Notes: a model not told the origin generated them from the sequence alone. Counted from the stretch's first letter, positions 8,506 through 17,269 are shown. The stretch is 64,000 nt of DNA from DAHUYF01 sp963789275 (GCA_963789275.1 CAWBKF010000003.1:186001-250000), one strand, 5' to 3'. Translations and numbers: made by a program.

Positions 8506-8535
8506 AAAGGGCGGCTCCTGCGAGCCGCCCTTTTT
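8506..8535 (+). terminator. Intrinsic terminator of hsp20 (bidirectional)
   Basis: A 12-bp perfect stem (AAAGGGCGGCTC at 8506-8517 with GAGCCGCCCTTT at 8522-8533) with a 4-nt loop ends in a T-run. It lies 25 nt after the hsp20 stop and 19 nt from the end of the convergent coiled-coil gene, and the A-run on the other side lets it serve both. Confidence 0.85.
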
Positions 8536-8553
8536 CCTTGCCGCCGGCCGACG

Positions 8554-11500
8554 TCAGTGCTTCAGCCGGCCGACAGCGTTGGACAGGATGAGATAGAGCT
8601 TGCCGACATCGGCGGTGACGAAGGTGGCGCCGAGCACGTCCATGTGGTCGCATTCGCGCGCCTGCGCCAGCAGGTTCTCGAATTGATTTAGGTAGCGCAG
8701 CACGTAGTCGCGGAAGCCGGGATCGTCCTCGAACTTCTTCTTGATCAGCGGGCCCGCATTCTTCTCCTGCATCTGCAGCAGCTGGCGGGTGAAGATGCCG
8801 CGGTCGCCGGCGTGGAAGCGCTTCCACACCGCGTCCGGGATGCTCTGGTCGAGCACGCGGTTGAGGTCGACGGCGATCGACTGCAGGGTCTCGATGATGA
8901 AGGTGGCGGCCTTGAGGAAGGTATCCTGCTGCGTCTGGATCGCCGCCTCGCGGATCCGCTGCGCCTCGTTCGAGGCATCGCTCGCCGCCTTGAGCAGGCT
9001 TTCGGTCTGCGTCTCGAACAGCCCTGCCGCGTCCTTGGCCTTGACGCCGGCGCGATCGGCGGCGGCGATGAGCTCGCCGGAATGGCGGCGGAACGTGTCG
9101 GCGATGTCGCGCAGCCGTTCCACCGCCTTGTCGGTGGCGCCGTTGAGCTCGGTGGTTTGCTCGCGCAGCGAATTGCGGACGTCGCCCAGCTGGCTGCCGG
9201 TATGCTCGGCCGCGGCGGCGAGATCGCGCAGCTGGCGGCGCAGCGCCTCGTTCACCTGCTCGCCCTTGGTCGAGGCCGCCTCGGAGGCCACAGTCAGGTT
9301 GGTCGCCTGGCTGCGCGCCGCCTCGCCCAGCTCCTGCAGCCGGTTGGCGACGAGGTCGCCGGCGCCGGCCACCGCGGCGGCGCGCTCGTTGAGATGCTCG
9401 CTGGCATCCTGGAGGCGCGCGGCGACGCGGTCGGCGGTGGCGGCGAGATCCTGCGCCTGCTGGCGGAAAGTGGCGCTGGCGTCGCGCAGCTTGCTGCCCG
9501 CGCCGTCGCTGGCGGCAGAGACCTGCTGGCTGCGCTCGGTGAAGCGCTCGCCGAGCTCGCCGAGCTTGGCCGCGGCGCGGTCGGTGACGTCCTGCACCTC
9601 GCCCGCGCGCTGGCGCAGCAGATCGCCGCTTTGGCCGAGCCGCAGCCCCGCCACGTCGCTTGCCTGGGCGACGGCGCGCGTCTGGTCCGCGAGCAGCTGG
9701 CCGATCTCCTCGATCCTGGCATGGGCGCGGTCGCTCGCCTGCGTCACCTCGCCGGAGCCCGCCTGCAAGGTCTCGTTGATGCCGGCGCTCAGCGTCGAGA
9801 GATTGTCGGCGACGGCATGCAGGTCGCGCACCTGGCGCTGCATCACCACCGCCATCGCCTCGGCCTGCGTGCCCGCCTCGGTGGCGGCATCGCGCAGCAG
9901 GCGCGAATGCTCGCGGAAAGCGTCGCCCACTTGGGTCGAGCGCTGCACCGCGCCTTCGGAGGCGCGGCCGAGCTCTTGCGTCTGCTGCTGCAGCACGCCG
10001 CGGATCTCGGCGACCTGCGAGGCGACGGCGTTGCGCGCGGCGTTGAGCCGGCCGAGCTGCTGGGTGAAGGCATCGTGCAGCTGCGCCACCTGCGCCACCG
10101 CGACCTCGGTGCCCTCCTTGACCCCGTCCATCTGCTTGCCTAGCGTCTCGCCGGCGGCGGCGAGCGCGGCGCTCGCCTCGGCCGAAGTGCCGGCCAGCCG
10201 GTCGGCCTGCTGGTCGAAGCTCTCGCCGGCCCGCCGCATCTTCGCCGCCGCCTGGTCGGCGATCGTCTGCAGATCGGTCGCCTGACCGCGCAGTCCGCTT
10301 GCGGCCTCGCCCACCTTGCTCGCGGCCTGATCGGCCGAGCCGGTGAGCGCGTCGCCGCTCTCGCGGAAACTGTCGACCGCCTGGCGCACCGTGGCGATGG
10401 TGCCCTGCACCACGGCGGAGATGTCCTGGCTGCGCTGGCGCAGGGATTCGCCCACCGCCTGGACACGCACCGCCGATTGCTCGGAAGCGGCGAGCAGGTC
10501 GCGCGCCTGCTGGCGCAGCGCCTCGCTCACCTCATCGACGCGCGCGCTGGCGTTGCGCGCCGCCGCGGCGAGATGCTCGGCATTGCCGCCGAAAGCCTCG
10601 CCGCCGTCCTTGACGCGCGCCAGCGCCTCGGCGGCGGCGGTGCGCAGCGCCTGCGCCTGGCGCGCGAATGTGCTGCCCAGCAGCTCCGCCTGGCCCGCGC
10701 TCTGCTCGGTATGGCGGGTGAGATCGGCAGCGTAATTGCGGAAGGTGGTGGCCAGCACCTCAGCCTGCGCCGCCGCCTTGTCGGAAGCGACGAGCAGCGC
10801 CTCGGTCTCAGTATGGAGCGCCTCGGCGCCACGCCGCGCCGCGCCGCCGAGCTGGGTCGCGGAGGCATCGAGCCGCGCCGAGACCTGGCCGAGGAGCTGC
10901 TCGATGGCATCACCCTGCTCGGCAATGCGTTCGCTCGCCGCGCCGGTGCTGCGCGCCACCGCCGCCTCGAAGGTGCCGATCTCGCCGGCGACGCGGTCGG
11001 CGGCGGCAGCGGCCTCGCGCGTCAGCCGCTCACCCACCCGGCCGAGCTCCTCGGCGGTGCGATCGGCGGCACGCTCGAACGCCTCGACAACGCCCGCCTG
11101 CAACTCGCCGGCGCGGCCGGCGATGCGATCGCCGCTGGCGGCAAAGGCGCGCTCGACCACAGTCTCGACCACCGCCACCTGCCCGGCCAGCCGCTCGGTC
11201 GCGGTGGCGAGATCGCGCCCGGCGGTCTTCTCGATCTGGGCGGCGTGGCCGCCGATCGCCACCGCCAGGCGCTCGATCGTGCCTGCCGCCACCTCGAGCC
11301 CGCCGCGGCTGCGCTCGGCGCGCTCGGCAGCGCCGCTCACCGCGGTCACCACCTCGCCCATCCGGGTGCCAAGGCCGCTGGCCGTCTGCTCCAGCCGCTC
11401 GGCCGCGCCGCCGACGGTGCTGGCGAGCTCCTCGGCCTGGCGGCGCAGGGTCTCGCCGGCGGTGCGCGCGCGCGCCTCCGCCTGCTCGGAGGGAAAGGCG

Positions 11501-11751
11501 AAGGCGTCGACGCGCTCGGCCAGGCGCTCGGCGGCGTCGGCGAGATCACCGGCGCGACGGCGGAAGCTGGTGACCACCCAGAGAAAGGCAAGCGGCATGG
11601 TGACGCCGAGCACGATGACGGCGATCTCGTTCGGCAGCATCGCCGCCAGCGCGTCCCAGCCGACCTGCGTATGAATGTAGAGAGCGCAAACGGCAAGCCA
11701 GACCGCGGACACGATCGGCCCGGACAAAAGGGTCACCCAAACTCTACGCAA
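8554..11751 (-). CDS. Membrane-anchored giant coiled-coil protein with 25-residue repeats
   Basis: The 1065-residue protein has two N-terminal transmembrane helices (about 8-27 and 43-62). An entirely helical Ala/Glu/Gln/Arg-rich rod follows, and then a C-terminal conserved-looking domain (about 937-1065, with IPDAVWKRFHAG and DVLGATFVTADVGKLY). From residue 312 to 936 the rod is exactly 25 copies of a 25-residue unit without a single insertion or deletion. Each unit has Leu/Phe at position 1, often Arg at 2 and Gln/Glu around 3-4, and Leu/Val/Ile at position 8. Looser units begin near residue 102. Two short N-terminal helices plus a long cytoplasmic coiled coil recall the Caulobacter pole marker TipN, but no direct relationship can be claimed. 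It is a single gene, convergent with hsp20. Function unknown; a scaffold or spacer at the inner membrane is the simplest reading. Confidence 0.85.
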   Translation of the reverse strand: MRRVWVTLLSGPIVSAVWLAVCALYIHTQVGWDALAAMLPNEIAVIVLGVTMPLAFLWVVTSFRRRAGDLADAAERLAERVDAFAFPSEQAEARARTAGETLRRQAEELASTVGGAAERLEQTASGLGTRMGEVVTAVSGAAERAERSRGGLEVAAGTIERLAVAIGGHAAQIEKTAGRDLATATERLAGQVAVVETVVERAFAASGDRIAGRAGELQAGVVEAFERAADRTAEELGRVGERLTREAAAAADRVAGEIGTFEAAVARSTGAASERIAEQGDAIEQLLGQVSARLDASATQLGGAARRGAEALHTETEALLVASDKAAAQAEVLATTFRNYAADLTRHTEQSAGQAELLGSTFARQAQALRTAAAEALARVKDGGEAFGGNAEHLAAAARNASARVDEVSEALRQQARDLLAASEQSAVRVQAVGESLRQRSQDISAVVQGTIATVRQAVDSFRESGDALTGSADQAASKVGEAASGLRGQATDLQTIADQAAAKMRRAGESFDQQADRLAGTSAEASAALAAAGETLGKQMDGVKEGTEVAVAQVAQLHDAFTQQLGRLNAARNAVASQVAEIRGVLQQQTQELGRASEGAVQRSTQVGDAFREHSRLLRDAATEAGTQAEAMAVVMQRQVRDLHAVADNLSTLSAGINETLQAGSGEVTQASDRAHARIEEIGQLLADQTRAVAQASDVAGLRLGQSGDLLRQRAGEVQDVTDRAAAKLGELGERFTERSQQVSAASDGAGSKLRDASATFRQQAQDLAATADRVAARLQDASEHLNERAAAVAGAGDLVANRLQELGEAARSQATNLTVASEAASTKGEQVNEALRRQLRDLAAAAEHTGSQLGDVRNSLREQTTELNGATDKAVERLRDIADTFRRHSGELIAAADRAGVKAKDAAGLFETQTESLLKAASDASNEAQRIREAAIQTQQDTFLKAATFIIETLQSIAVDLNRVLDQSIPDAVWKRFHAGDRGIFTRQLLQMQEKNAGPLIKKKFEDDPGFRDYVLRYLNQFENLLAQARECDHMDVLGATFVTADVGKLYLILSNAVGRLKH
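8944..10818 (-). repeat. 25 tandem 75-bp coding repeats (25-residue units)
   Basis: Residues 312-936 of the coiled-coil protein divide into 25 units of exactly 25 residues. The units are diverged in sequence but keep phase throughout, so this is an old, structurally constrained protein repeat and not a recent DNA duplication. 25 residues equal seven helical turns at 3.57 residues per turn, a mixed 7+7+11 coiled-coil periodicity. Confidence 0.85.
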
Positions 11752-11829
11752 CTTCGACCCGCTCCCTCCGAAAAAGGGACTGCCGGAGAGTCGCCTATCT
11801 CGTGAGTCGCGTCAACCGATGGTGTGCGG

Positions 11830-12264
11830 CTAAGGCGGCCGCAACAGCGCTAGCGCGGCGCGAATGGCCGGGGGAAGCTCCGCCGGCCGCCGGGTCGCAC
11901 GCTCGACAAAGACGTGAACGAAGTGGCCGGTGGCGGCGGGCTCGTCCTGGCCGGGGCTGAACAGACCGATCTCGTAGCGGACGCTGGAACGGCCGAGCTT
12001 GGCGACGCGCAGCCCGGCCTCGACCGGCTCGGGAAAGGCCAAAGCCCGGTGGAACCGGCACATCGTTTCCACCGCCACACCGATCGCCGGCCCGTCCTGG
12101 ATGTCGAGTCCGCCCTTGCGAATGAGGTATTCGTTGATGACGGTGTCGAAGAAGGAATAGTAGACGACGTTGTTGATGTGGCCGTAGAGATCGTTGTCCA
12201 TCCAGCGCGTGGTGATCGCCAGGAAATGCGGATAGTCGCTCCGCCGCTCGCTCGCCGCCGCCAT
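11830..12264 (-). CDS. Acyl-CoA thioesterase (4HBT hotdog family)
   Basis: This single-domain hotdog thioesterase of 144 residues probably releases free acids from acyl-CoA in the cytoplasm. TTRWMDNDLYGHINNVVYY carries the 4-hydroxybenzoyl-CoA-thioesterase-type motif with the catalytic Asp before GHINN. The strand block SSVRYEIGLF and the ending FVHVFVERATRRP follow. The start ATG overlaps the stop of the upstream hydrolase gene (ATGA), so the two are translationally coupled. It is the last gene of a metY-hydrolase-thioesterase unit. Substrate chain length cannot be read from the sequence. Confidence 0.88.
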   Translation of the reverse strand: MAAASERRSDYPHFLAITTRWMDNDLYGHINNVVYYSFFDTVINEYLIRKGGLDIQDGPAIGVAVETMCRFHRALAFPEPVEAGLRVAKLGRSSVRYEIGLFSPGQDEPAATGHFVHVFVERATRRPAELPPAIRAALALLRPP

Positions 12265-13052
12265 CAGAGCACCCCCCGCAACGCCGCGAGGCAGGCGCCG
12301 GGCTCCTCGATCATCAGCAGATGCCCCGCCCCCGGCAGCATGCTCACGCGTGCATCGGAAAAGCGCGGCGCGATGCTGCGCGCCTGCGCGGCGGGGGTCA
12401 TCCGGTCGGCGCCGCCCAGCAGCAACAGCACCGGACAGCGGATTTTCCCGGCCGAGTCGGCGGCGCCGCGATAGGCGTCGCAGGCGGCAAGGTCGGTGGC
12501 GAGGCTGACCTTGTCGGCGCGCTCGAGCAGCCGGAGCGCCGCGCCGGGGAGAAAGAGACCCGGCGTCCGGGCCCCGCCGAGCTGGCCCGCGGCGGCGAAG
12601 CTCCAGCTCGTCATCAGCTCGACCGCCGCCGGCGCGCCGGCGCGCGCGGCGGCGAGCAGGTCGGGATGGACGCGCATCTCCGGCGCGAAGCCGATCAGCG
12701 CCAGAGCCTCGATTCGCGCGCCGCCGCGCGCCGCCGCCTCGAGCGCGACCAGCGAGCCCATACTGTGGCCGGCGAGAAGGAAGCACTCGGCGCCGCAGGC
12801 GGCGGCGGCGGCGAGCACCCAATCAGCCATCGCGGCGATGCTGCCGAGCGCCGGCCCGTCGCTGCGCCCATGGCCGGGAAGATCGAAGGCGAGGACGTTG
12901 CGACCGTGATGCGCCAGCGCCCGCGCCTGCGCCGCGAAGATGGTGTGATCCATGCCGGCGCCATGCAGCAGCACGACGCTGGGCACGCCCGGGTCGGCGG
13001 CCCGCCCGCCCGTGCCGGCATAGACGCGCCGGCCGTCGAGGGTGAATTCCAT
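12264..13052 (-). CDS. Alpha/beta-fold hydrolase
   Basis: The 262-residue product has the full alpha/beta hydrolase layout: an oxyanion-hole segment VVLLHGAGMDHT (about 27-38), the nucleophile elbow AGHSMGS (about 94-100), an acid in LLGGADRMTP and the catalytic His in PGAGHLLMIEE near the end. No signal peptide is present, so it acts in the cytoplasm. It starts 9 nt after metY and overlaps the thioesterase. It is too small and lacks the features of homoserine acetyltransferase MetX, despite its position after metY. Esterase, lipase or C-C hydrolase activity remains open. Confidence 0.88.
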   Translation of the reverse strand: MEFTLDGRRVYAGTGGRAADPGVPSVVLLHGAGMDHTIFAAQARALAHHGRNVLAFDLPGHGRSDGPALGSIAAMADWVLAAAAACGAECFLLAGHSMGSLVALEAAARGGARIEALALIGFAPEMRVHPDLLAAARAGAPAAVELMTSWSFAAAGQLGGARTPGLFLPGAALRLLERADKVSLATDLAACDAYRGAADSAGKIRCPVLLLLGGADRMTPAAQARSIAPRFSDARVSMLPGAGHLLMIEEPGACLAALRGVL

Positions 13053-13061
13053 CGCGCCGGC

Positions 13062-14378
13062 CTATTCCGCCGCCGGGCGCAGCGGCACCTTGCCGGCCGC
13101 GCGCAGCGCCTGGGCGAGGTCGTCGATGATATCGCCCGCATCCTCGAGGCCGACGGAAAGCCGCACCATGTCCTCGCCGATCCCGGCGGCGGCGAGCGCC
13201 GCAGCGTCGAGCTGCTGATGCGTCGTGCTGGCGGGGTGGATCACCAGCGTCTTGGCGTCGCCGACATTGGCGAGATGCGAGACCAGCTGCAGGCTGTCGA
13301 TGAAGCGCCTTCCGGCGGCGCGCCCGCCCTTGATGCCAAAGCTGACGATGGCGCCCGCGCCGCGCGGCAGCAGGCGCCCGGCCAAGGCATGGTCGGGGTG
13401 GCTTGCCAGCTCCGGATGGAGCACCCAGGCGACGGCATCGGATTTGGTCAGGAAGTCGAGCACGCGACGCGTATTGGCCATGTGCTGCGCCATGCGCAGC
13501 GGCAAGGTCTCGACCCCCTGGAGAAGCTGGAAGGCGTTGGCCGGGCTCAGGCAGGCGCCGAAATCGCGCAGGCCCTCGGCGCGCGCGCGCATGACGAAGG
13601 CCTGCGGCCCGAATTCCGCGGCGAAGTCGATGCCGTGATAGCCGGCATAAGGCTCGCTCAAGGTCGGGAACTTGCCCGAGGCCTGCCAGTCGAAGCGCCC
13701 GCCATCGACCAGCGCGCCGCCGATGGCGACGCCGTGGCCGCCCAGCCATTTGGTCGCGGAATGCATGACGATGTCGCAGCCATGCTCGATCGGCCGGCAG
13801 AGATAGGGCGTGGCGAAGGTGGCATCGACCAGCAGCGGCAGGCCGGCGCCATGCGCCACCGCCGCCACCGCGGCGATGTCGAGCACCTCGAGCCCGGGAT
13901 TGCCGAGGATCTCGGCGAAGACGAGGCGCGTCTCCGGCCGGATCGCCGCGGCGAAGGCAGCGGGGTCGCGGGGATCGACGAAGCTTGCGGTGATGCCGAA
14001 ACGCGGCAGCGTCAGCTTCAGCAGGTTGATCGAGCCGCCATAGAGCGAGGCGGCCGCGACGATGTGCCCGCCCGCGCCCATCAGGGTGGCGATGGCAAGG
14101 TGCAGCGCCGCCTGGCCGCTCGCGGTGCAGACCGCGCCGACCCCGCCCTCGAGCGCCGCGAGGCGCTCCTCGAGCACCGCGACGGTGGGATTTGCGATGC
14201 GCGAATAGATATAGCCGGGCTCCTCGAGATTGAAGAGCGCGGCGGCGTGGTCGCTGTCGCGGAAGACATAGCTCGTCGTCTGATAGATCGGCACCGCGCG
14301 CGCGCCGGTGACGGGATCGGGCCGCTGCCCGGCATGGAGCGCCAGCGTGGCAAATTTGGGAAATTTGGCGTCGGCCAT
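13062..14378 (-). CDS. metY: O-acetylhomoserine sulfhydrylase (MetY-like)
   Basis: This PLP enzyme of the Cys/Met metabolism family joins sulfide (or methanethiol) to O-acetylhomoserine, making homocysteine (or methionine). The 438-residue product has TLALHAGQRPDP at the N-terminus, the insert-containing GYIYSRIANPT block, and the PLP lysine in MHSATKWLGGHG. It ends with the family's GLEDAGDIIDDLAQAL. This length and the N-terminal HAGQ mark MetY rather than the shorter MetZ or gamma-lyases. The start at 14378 (MADAKFPKF) is preferred over an in-frame ATG at 14444, which adds residues unlike the family. It is first in a three-gene unit. No SAM-II riboswitch core could be found in the leader. 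Confidence 0.92.
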   Translation of the reverse strand: MADAKFPKFATLALHAGQRPDPVTGARAVPIYQTTSYVFRDSDHAAALFNLEEPGYIYSRIANPTVAVLEERLAALEGGVGAVCTASGQAALHLAIATLMGAGGHIVAAASLYGGSINLLKLTLPRFGITASFVDPRDPAAFAAAIRPETRLVFAEILGNPGLEVLDIAAVAAVAHGAGLPLLVDATFATPYLCRPIEHGCDIVMHSATKWLGGHGVAIGGALVDGGRFDWQASGKFPTLSEPYAGYHGIDFAAEFGPQAFVMRARAEGLRDFGACLSPANAFQLLQGVETLPLRMAQHMANTRRVLDFLTKSDAVAWVLHPELASHPDHALAGRLLPRGAGAIVSFGIKGGRAAGRRFIDSLQLVSHLANVGDAKTLVIHPASTTHQQLDAAALAAAGIGEDMVRLSVGLEDAGDIIDDLAQALRAAGKVPLRPAAE

Positions 14379-14554
14379 GGCGGCACCGGGGAAAGACGCA
14401 AGGGACGGCCACCATACACGAAACGCCGCCGGGACTGCAGCCACCGACCGGCAGCCTCGCGGCTGAAGCCTTAAGGCGAATTAACTTGGGCGCGGTGCGG
14501 TGCCGCCGCATGATTTTGCCGAGCGACAGGAAACCGAAACAGCGAGGCAGCCAG

Positions 14555-14752
14555 ATGCGGCCTTGTCGTTGCTTCATCATTGATCGCAGCGGCCACATCG
14601 CAGCCGCCGAAATCGTCGAAAGCGCCGACGATACCGCGGCGGCGCAGGCGGCACGGCGCGTCCTGGAGCGGCATCGCGCCGCCCAGTGCCTGGAGATCTG
14701 GCGCCTCGATCGGCGAGTTGGCGTGCTGACGCGCGAGCGCGGCTCGAGCTGA
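14555..14752 (+). CDS. Small hypothetical protein (65 aa)
   Basis: The product begins MRPCRCFIIDRSGHIAAAEIV and is followed by an amphipathic helix and EIWRLDRRVGVL. This order, a short beta strand, 'D..GHI..AE' and a C-terminal strand, resembles small conserved proteins found in many alphaproteobacteria, whose function is not known. The start at 14555 is chosen because the extra 23 residues from 14486 look random. It stands alone, divergent from metY. Confidence 0.6.
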   Translation: MRPCRCFIIDRSGHIAAAEIVESADDTAAAQAARRVLERHRAAQCLEIWRLDRRVGVLTRERGSS

Positions 14753-14979
14753 AGGGGGGATCGCCGCGCGCGCTCCCTTCGGCTTCCGGACCGGCTTGCG
14801 ACTTCGGGCGGCGGCGCCAGAACGGCGCGGAGCCGCCAGCGAGTGGCGGCCCCTAGAAGGTACAATGTAAAGGTGCAGGCGATGCCGGAACCCAAACTCG
14901 GCAGGGATCGAGCCCTGTCCGCGGGCAGGAGTATGGCTGGGCTTGGTTAAGAGATGTTGAAGGAGAAACTGCTGCCTGC

Positions 14980-15762
14980 TTATTGCGCGAGCCAGCCGCC
15001 ATCCATCGGTAACGCTTCGCCGGTCATGGTCGCCGCCGCGTCGCCGCACAGGAAGCAGGCCAGCGCCCCCAGATTCTCCGGCGTGGTAAAGCGCAGCATC
15101 GGCTGCTTCTCCGCCAGCAACGCCCGCTGGGCGTGCTCGACCGTCTGGCCCTTCTCCCGGGCGCGCGCCTCGACCTGCCGCTGCACCAACGGCGTCAGTA
15201 CCCAGCCTGGGCAGATCGCGTTGCAGGTGATGCCGCTGTTGGCGACCTCGATGGCCACCACCTTGGTAAGGCCGATGACGCCGTGCTTGGCGGCAACGTA
15301 GGCCGCCTTCTCCGCGCTCCCCACCAGCCCGTGGGTCGAGGCGATGTTGATGATGCGGCCCCAGCCACGCCGCTTCATGTCGGGGATCGCCGCCTTGCTG
15401 GCGTGGAAGGCGGCCGAGAGGTTGATCGCGATGATCGCGTCCCATTTGTCGTCGGGGAAGCTCTCCACCGGCGCCACATGCTGGATGCCGGCATTGTTGA
15501 CCAGGATATCGGCCGATCCAAGCTCGCTTTGGGCTTGCGCGATCATCTCCCGGATCTGGGCGGGCTTCGACATATCGGCGCCGGAATAGGCGGTTTTGAT
15601 CCCATGCCGCCGGGCAAGGTCGCGCGTCAGCTGCTCGATCGCGCCGGCATCGCCGAAGCCGTTGAGCATGACGGCCGCTCCCTCGGCGGCAAGCGCGGTC
15701 GCGATACCGAGGCCAATGCCACTGGTCGAACCGGTGACGACGGCAACCTTGCCTTGCAACAT
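14980..15762 (-). CDS. bdhA: 3-hydroxybutyrate dehydrogenase
   Basis: This short-chain dehydrogenase interconverts (R)-3-hydroxybutyrate and acetoacetate with NAD, a step of polyhydroxybutyrate and ketone body use. The 260-residue product has the NAD site VTGSTSGIGLGIA, the NNAGIQHVAPVE segment specific for this enzyme, the catalytic YVAAKHG, and the ending GEALPMDGGWLAQ. The ATG at 15762 has AGGGGAG seven nt upstream; an earlier in-frame ATG at 15837 adds an Arg-rich stretch and is rejected. It is monocistronic. No pha genes lie in the window. Confidence 0.94.
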   Translation of the reverse strand: MLQGKVAVVTGSTSGIGLGIATALAAEGAAVMLNGFGDAGAIEQLTRDLARRHGIKTAYSGADMSKPAQIREMIAQAQSELGSADILVNNAGIQHVAPVESFPDDKWDAIIAINLSAAFHASKAAIPDMKRRGWGRIINIASTHGLVGSAEKAAYVAAKHGVIGLTKVVAIEVANSGITCNAICPGWVLTPLVQRQVEARAREKGQTVEHAQRALLAEKQPMLRFTTPENLGALACFLCGDAAATMTGEALPMDGGWLAQ

Positions 15763-15849
15763 GCGAAAACTCCCCTGCTGGTCGGCGGCCGGTATGGCGA
15801 GCCGACGACGCCGGCGCAAGCCGGGGCTGCGGCGCACCCCTTGCGTGCG

Positions 15850-16032
15850 CTAGCGCTTGAACAGGGCGTCGGCGCCGCTGCGCTGCTTCCTCTTGGCGCC
15901 GATCTCGGCGCGGGCGCGCTCAATCTCCCCCTCGAGCTCGCCGATATAGGCCTCGAGCTCGGCGATCGCTAGCGGCGTCAGGTCCCTTTTCTGGGGCTTT
16001 TTCTGCCGCGGCAGCAGGTCTTCCTCGTCCAT
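15850..16032 (-). CDS. DUF1192 family small protein
   Basis: This 60-residue protein begins MDEEDLLPRQKKPQKRDLTP, then has a helix AIAELEAYIGELEGEIERA and ends with an AKRKQRSGADALFKR tail. That is the acidic start, heptad helix and Arg/Lys-rich end typical of DUF1192 proteins, common in alphaproteobacteria and of unknown function. It is divergent from the quinone oxidoreductase gene, with 85 nt between the starts. Confidence 0.8.
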   Translation of the reverse strand: MDEEDLLPRQKKPQKRDLTPLAIAELEAYIGELEGEIERARAEIGAKRKQRSGADALFKR

Positions 16033-16117
16033 GGCTCCTCCCGGCACCGGCTGTTGCCAGTCTGGCGCGGTCGGGCTAGAGGTGCAATCCGCCGCAGCTT
16101 CAGGGACGGACCCGCAC

Positions 16118-17119
16118 ATGACCACGCTTCCCGCCACCATGACCGCCATCGAGATCACCGAGCCCGGCGGGCCCGAGGTATTGCGACCGGGAACGCGGCC
16201 GATGCCGATGCCCGGCGCCGGCGAGGTGCTGATCAAGGTGGCGGCGGCCGGCATCAACCGCCCCGACGTGATGCAGCGCCAGGGCGCCTATCCGCCGCCG
16301 CCGGGTGCCTCCGACATCCCCGGCCTCGAGGTCGCCGGCACGGTGGCCGCAGTCGGTCTCGGCGTCAACCACACCAAGCTCGGCGACGCGGTCTGCGCGC
16401 TGGTGACCGGCGGCGGCTACGCCACCTATTGCGTGGCGCCCGAGCCGCAATGCCTGCCGGTACCTCAGGGCCTCAGCATGGCGGAGGCGGCGGCACTGCC
16501 CGAAACCTTCTTCACCGTCTGGACCAATCTCTTCGAGCGCGGCCGGCTCCAGCCCGGCGAGACCGTGCTGATCCATGGCGGCACGAGCGGCATCGGCACC
16601 ACCGCTATCCAGCTCGCCAAGGCGCTGGGCGCGCTTCAGATCTTCGCCACCGCCGGCAGCCGCGACAAATGCCACGCTTGCGAGAGCCTTGGTGCGACGC
16701 GCGGCATCGACTACCAGCACGAGGATTTCGTCAAGCTCGTCAAGGACGCCACCGGCGGCCGCGGCGTCGACGTCATCCTCGATATGGTCGGCGGCGACTA
16801 CATCCAGCGCAACATCAACGCGCTCGCCGTCGAGGGCCGCATCGTCAGCATCGCCTTCCTGCACGGATCGCAGGCGGAAATCAACCTCATGCCGCTGATG
16901 CTGAAGCGCGGCACCCTCACCGGCTCGACCTTGCGGGCGCGCAGCGTCGAGCAGAAAGGCGCCATCGCCGCGCCGTTGCTGCGGGTGGTGTGGCCGCTCA
17001 TCGAGCAAGGCAAGGTCAAGCCGCAGATCTATCGCAGCTTCCCGCTCGCCGAGGCGGCCGAGGCGCATCGGCTGATGGAGAGCTCGGCCCATATCGGCAA
17101 GATCGTGCTGACCGTCTGA
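16118..17119 (+). CDS. NAD(P)H-quinone oxidoreductase (zeta-crystallin-like MDR)
   Basis: This 333-residue zinc-free medium-chain reductase transfers electrons from NADPH to quinones. It shows the MDR N-terminus GEVLIKVAAAGINRPDVMQRQG, with NRPDVMQRQG where zinc enzymes carry cysteine ligands. The Rossmann motif is HGGTSGIGTTAIQLAK, and the protein ends HIGKIVLTV. The start at 16118 (MTTLPATMTAIEI) fits the family better than the ATG at 16031. It is divergent from the DUF1192 gene and followed by a hairpin. Confidence 0.92.
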   Translation: MTTLPATMTAIEITEPGGPEVLRPGTRPMPMPGAGEVLIKVAAAGINRPDVMQRQGAYPPPPGASDIPGLEVAGTVAAVGLGVNHTKLGDAVCALVTGGGYATYCVAPEPQCLPVPQGLSMAEAAALPETFFTVWTNLFERGRLQPGETVLIHGGTSGIGTTAIQLAKALGALQIFATAGSRDKCHACESLGATRGIDYQHEDFVKLVKDATGGRGVDVILDMVGGDYIQRNINALAVEGRIVSIAFLHGSQAEINLMPLMLKRGTLTGSTLRARSVEQKGAIAAPLLRVVWPLIEQGKVKPQIYRSFPLAEAAEAHRLMESSAHIGKIVLTV

Positions 17120-17121
17120 GC

Positions 17122-17144
17122 GCCGGTTTCGGAAACCGGCTCTA
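17122..17144 (+). terminator. Probable terminator after the quinone oxidoreductase gene
   Basis: GCCGGTTT (17122-17129) pairs with AAACCGGC (17133-17140) just after the stop codon. The T-run is poor (TCTAAA), so termination strength is doubtful. Confidence 0.45.
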
Positions 17145-17269
17145 AACCCTTCCCAGGCCGGCGCCAACCGACTATATAGCCTCCTTCCAGGACATGACCG
17201 TCGATCGCCGCGCGTCCCTGGCGCCGTCCGATCGGCTATCATAAGTTATTGAAAGTGAAGGAGGAATTG

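Noticed and set aside
10477..11805. Long plus-strand ORFs (up to about 440-510 residues) opposite the coiled-coil gene
   Set aside because: They mirror the repeat periodicity of the real minus-strand gene and carry no recognisable domain or ribosome-binding site.
12321..14474. 717-residue plus-strand ORF opposite metY and the hydrolase gene
   Set aside because: Low-complexity Arg/Ala/Gly-rich antisense frame. The opposite strand holds two well-conserved enzymes with all motifs.
14379..14500. SAM-II riboswitch in front of metY
   Set aside because: This motif often precedes met genes in alphaproteobacteria, but the GATTTGA core and its pseudoknot partner could not be found in the leader on the minus strand.
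15806..15840. Palindromic GC-rich motif similar to part of the rpsU leader
   Set aside because: Both share a ccggcgca-type string, but the match is too short and the base composition too biased to call a dispersed extragenic repeat family from two occurrences.
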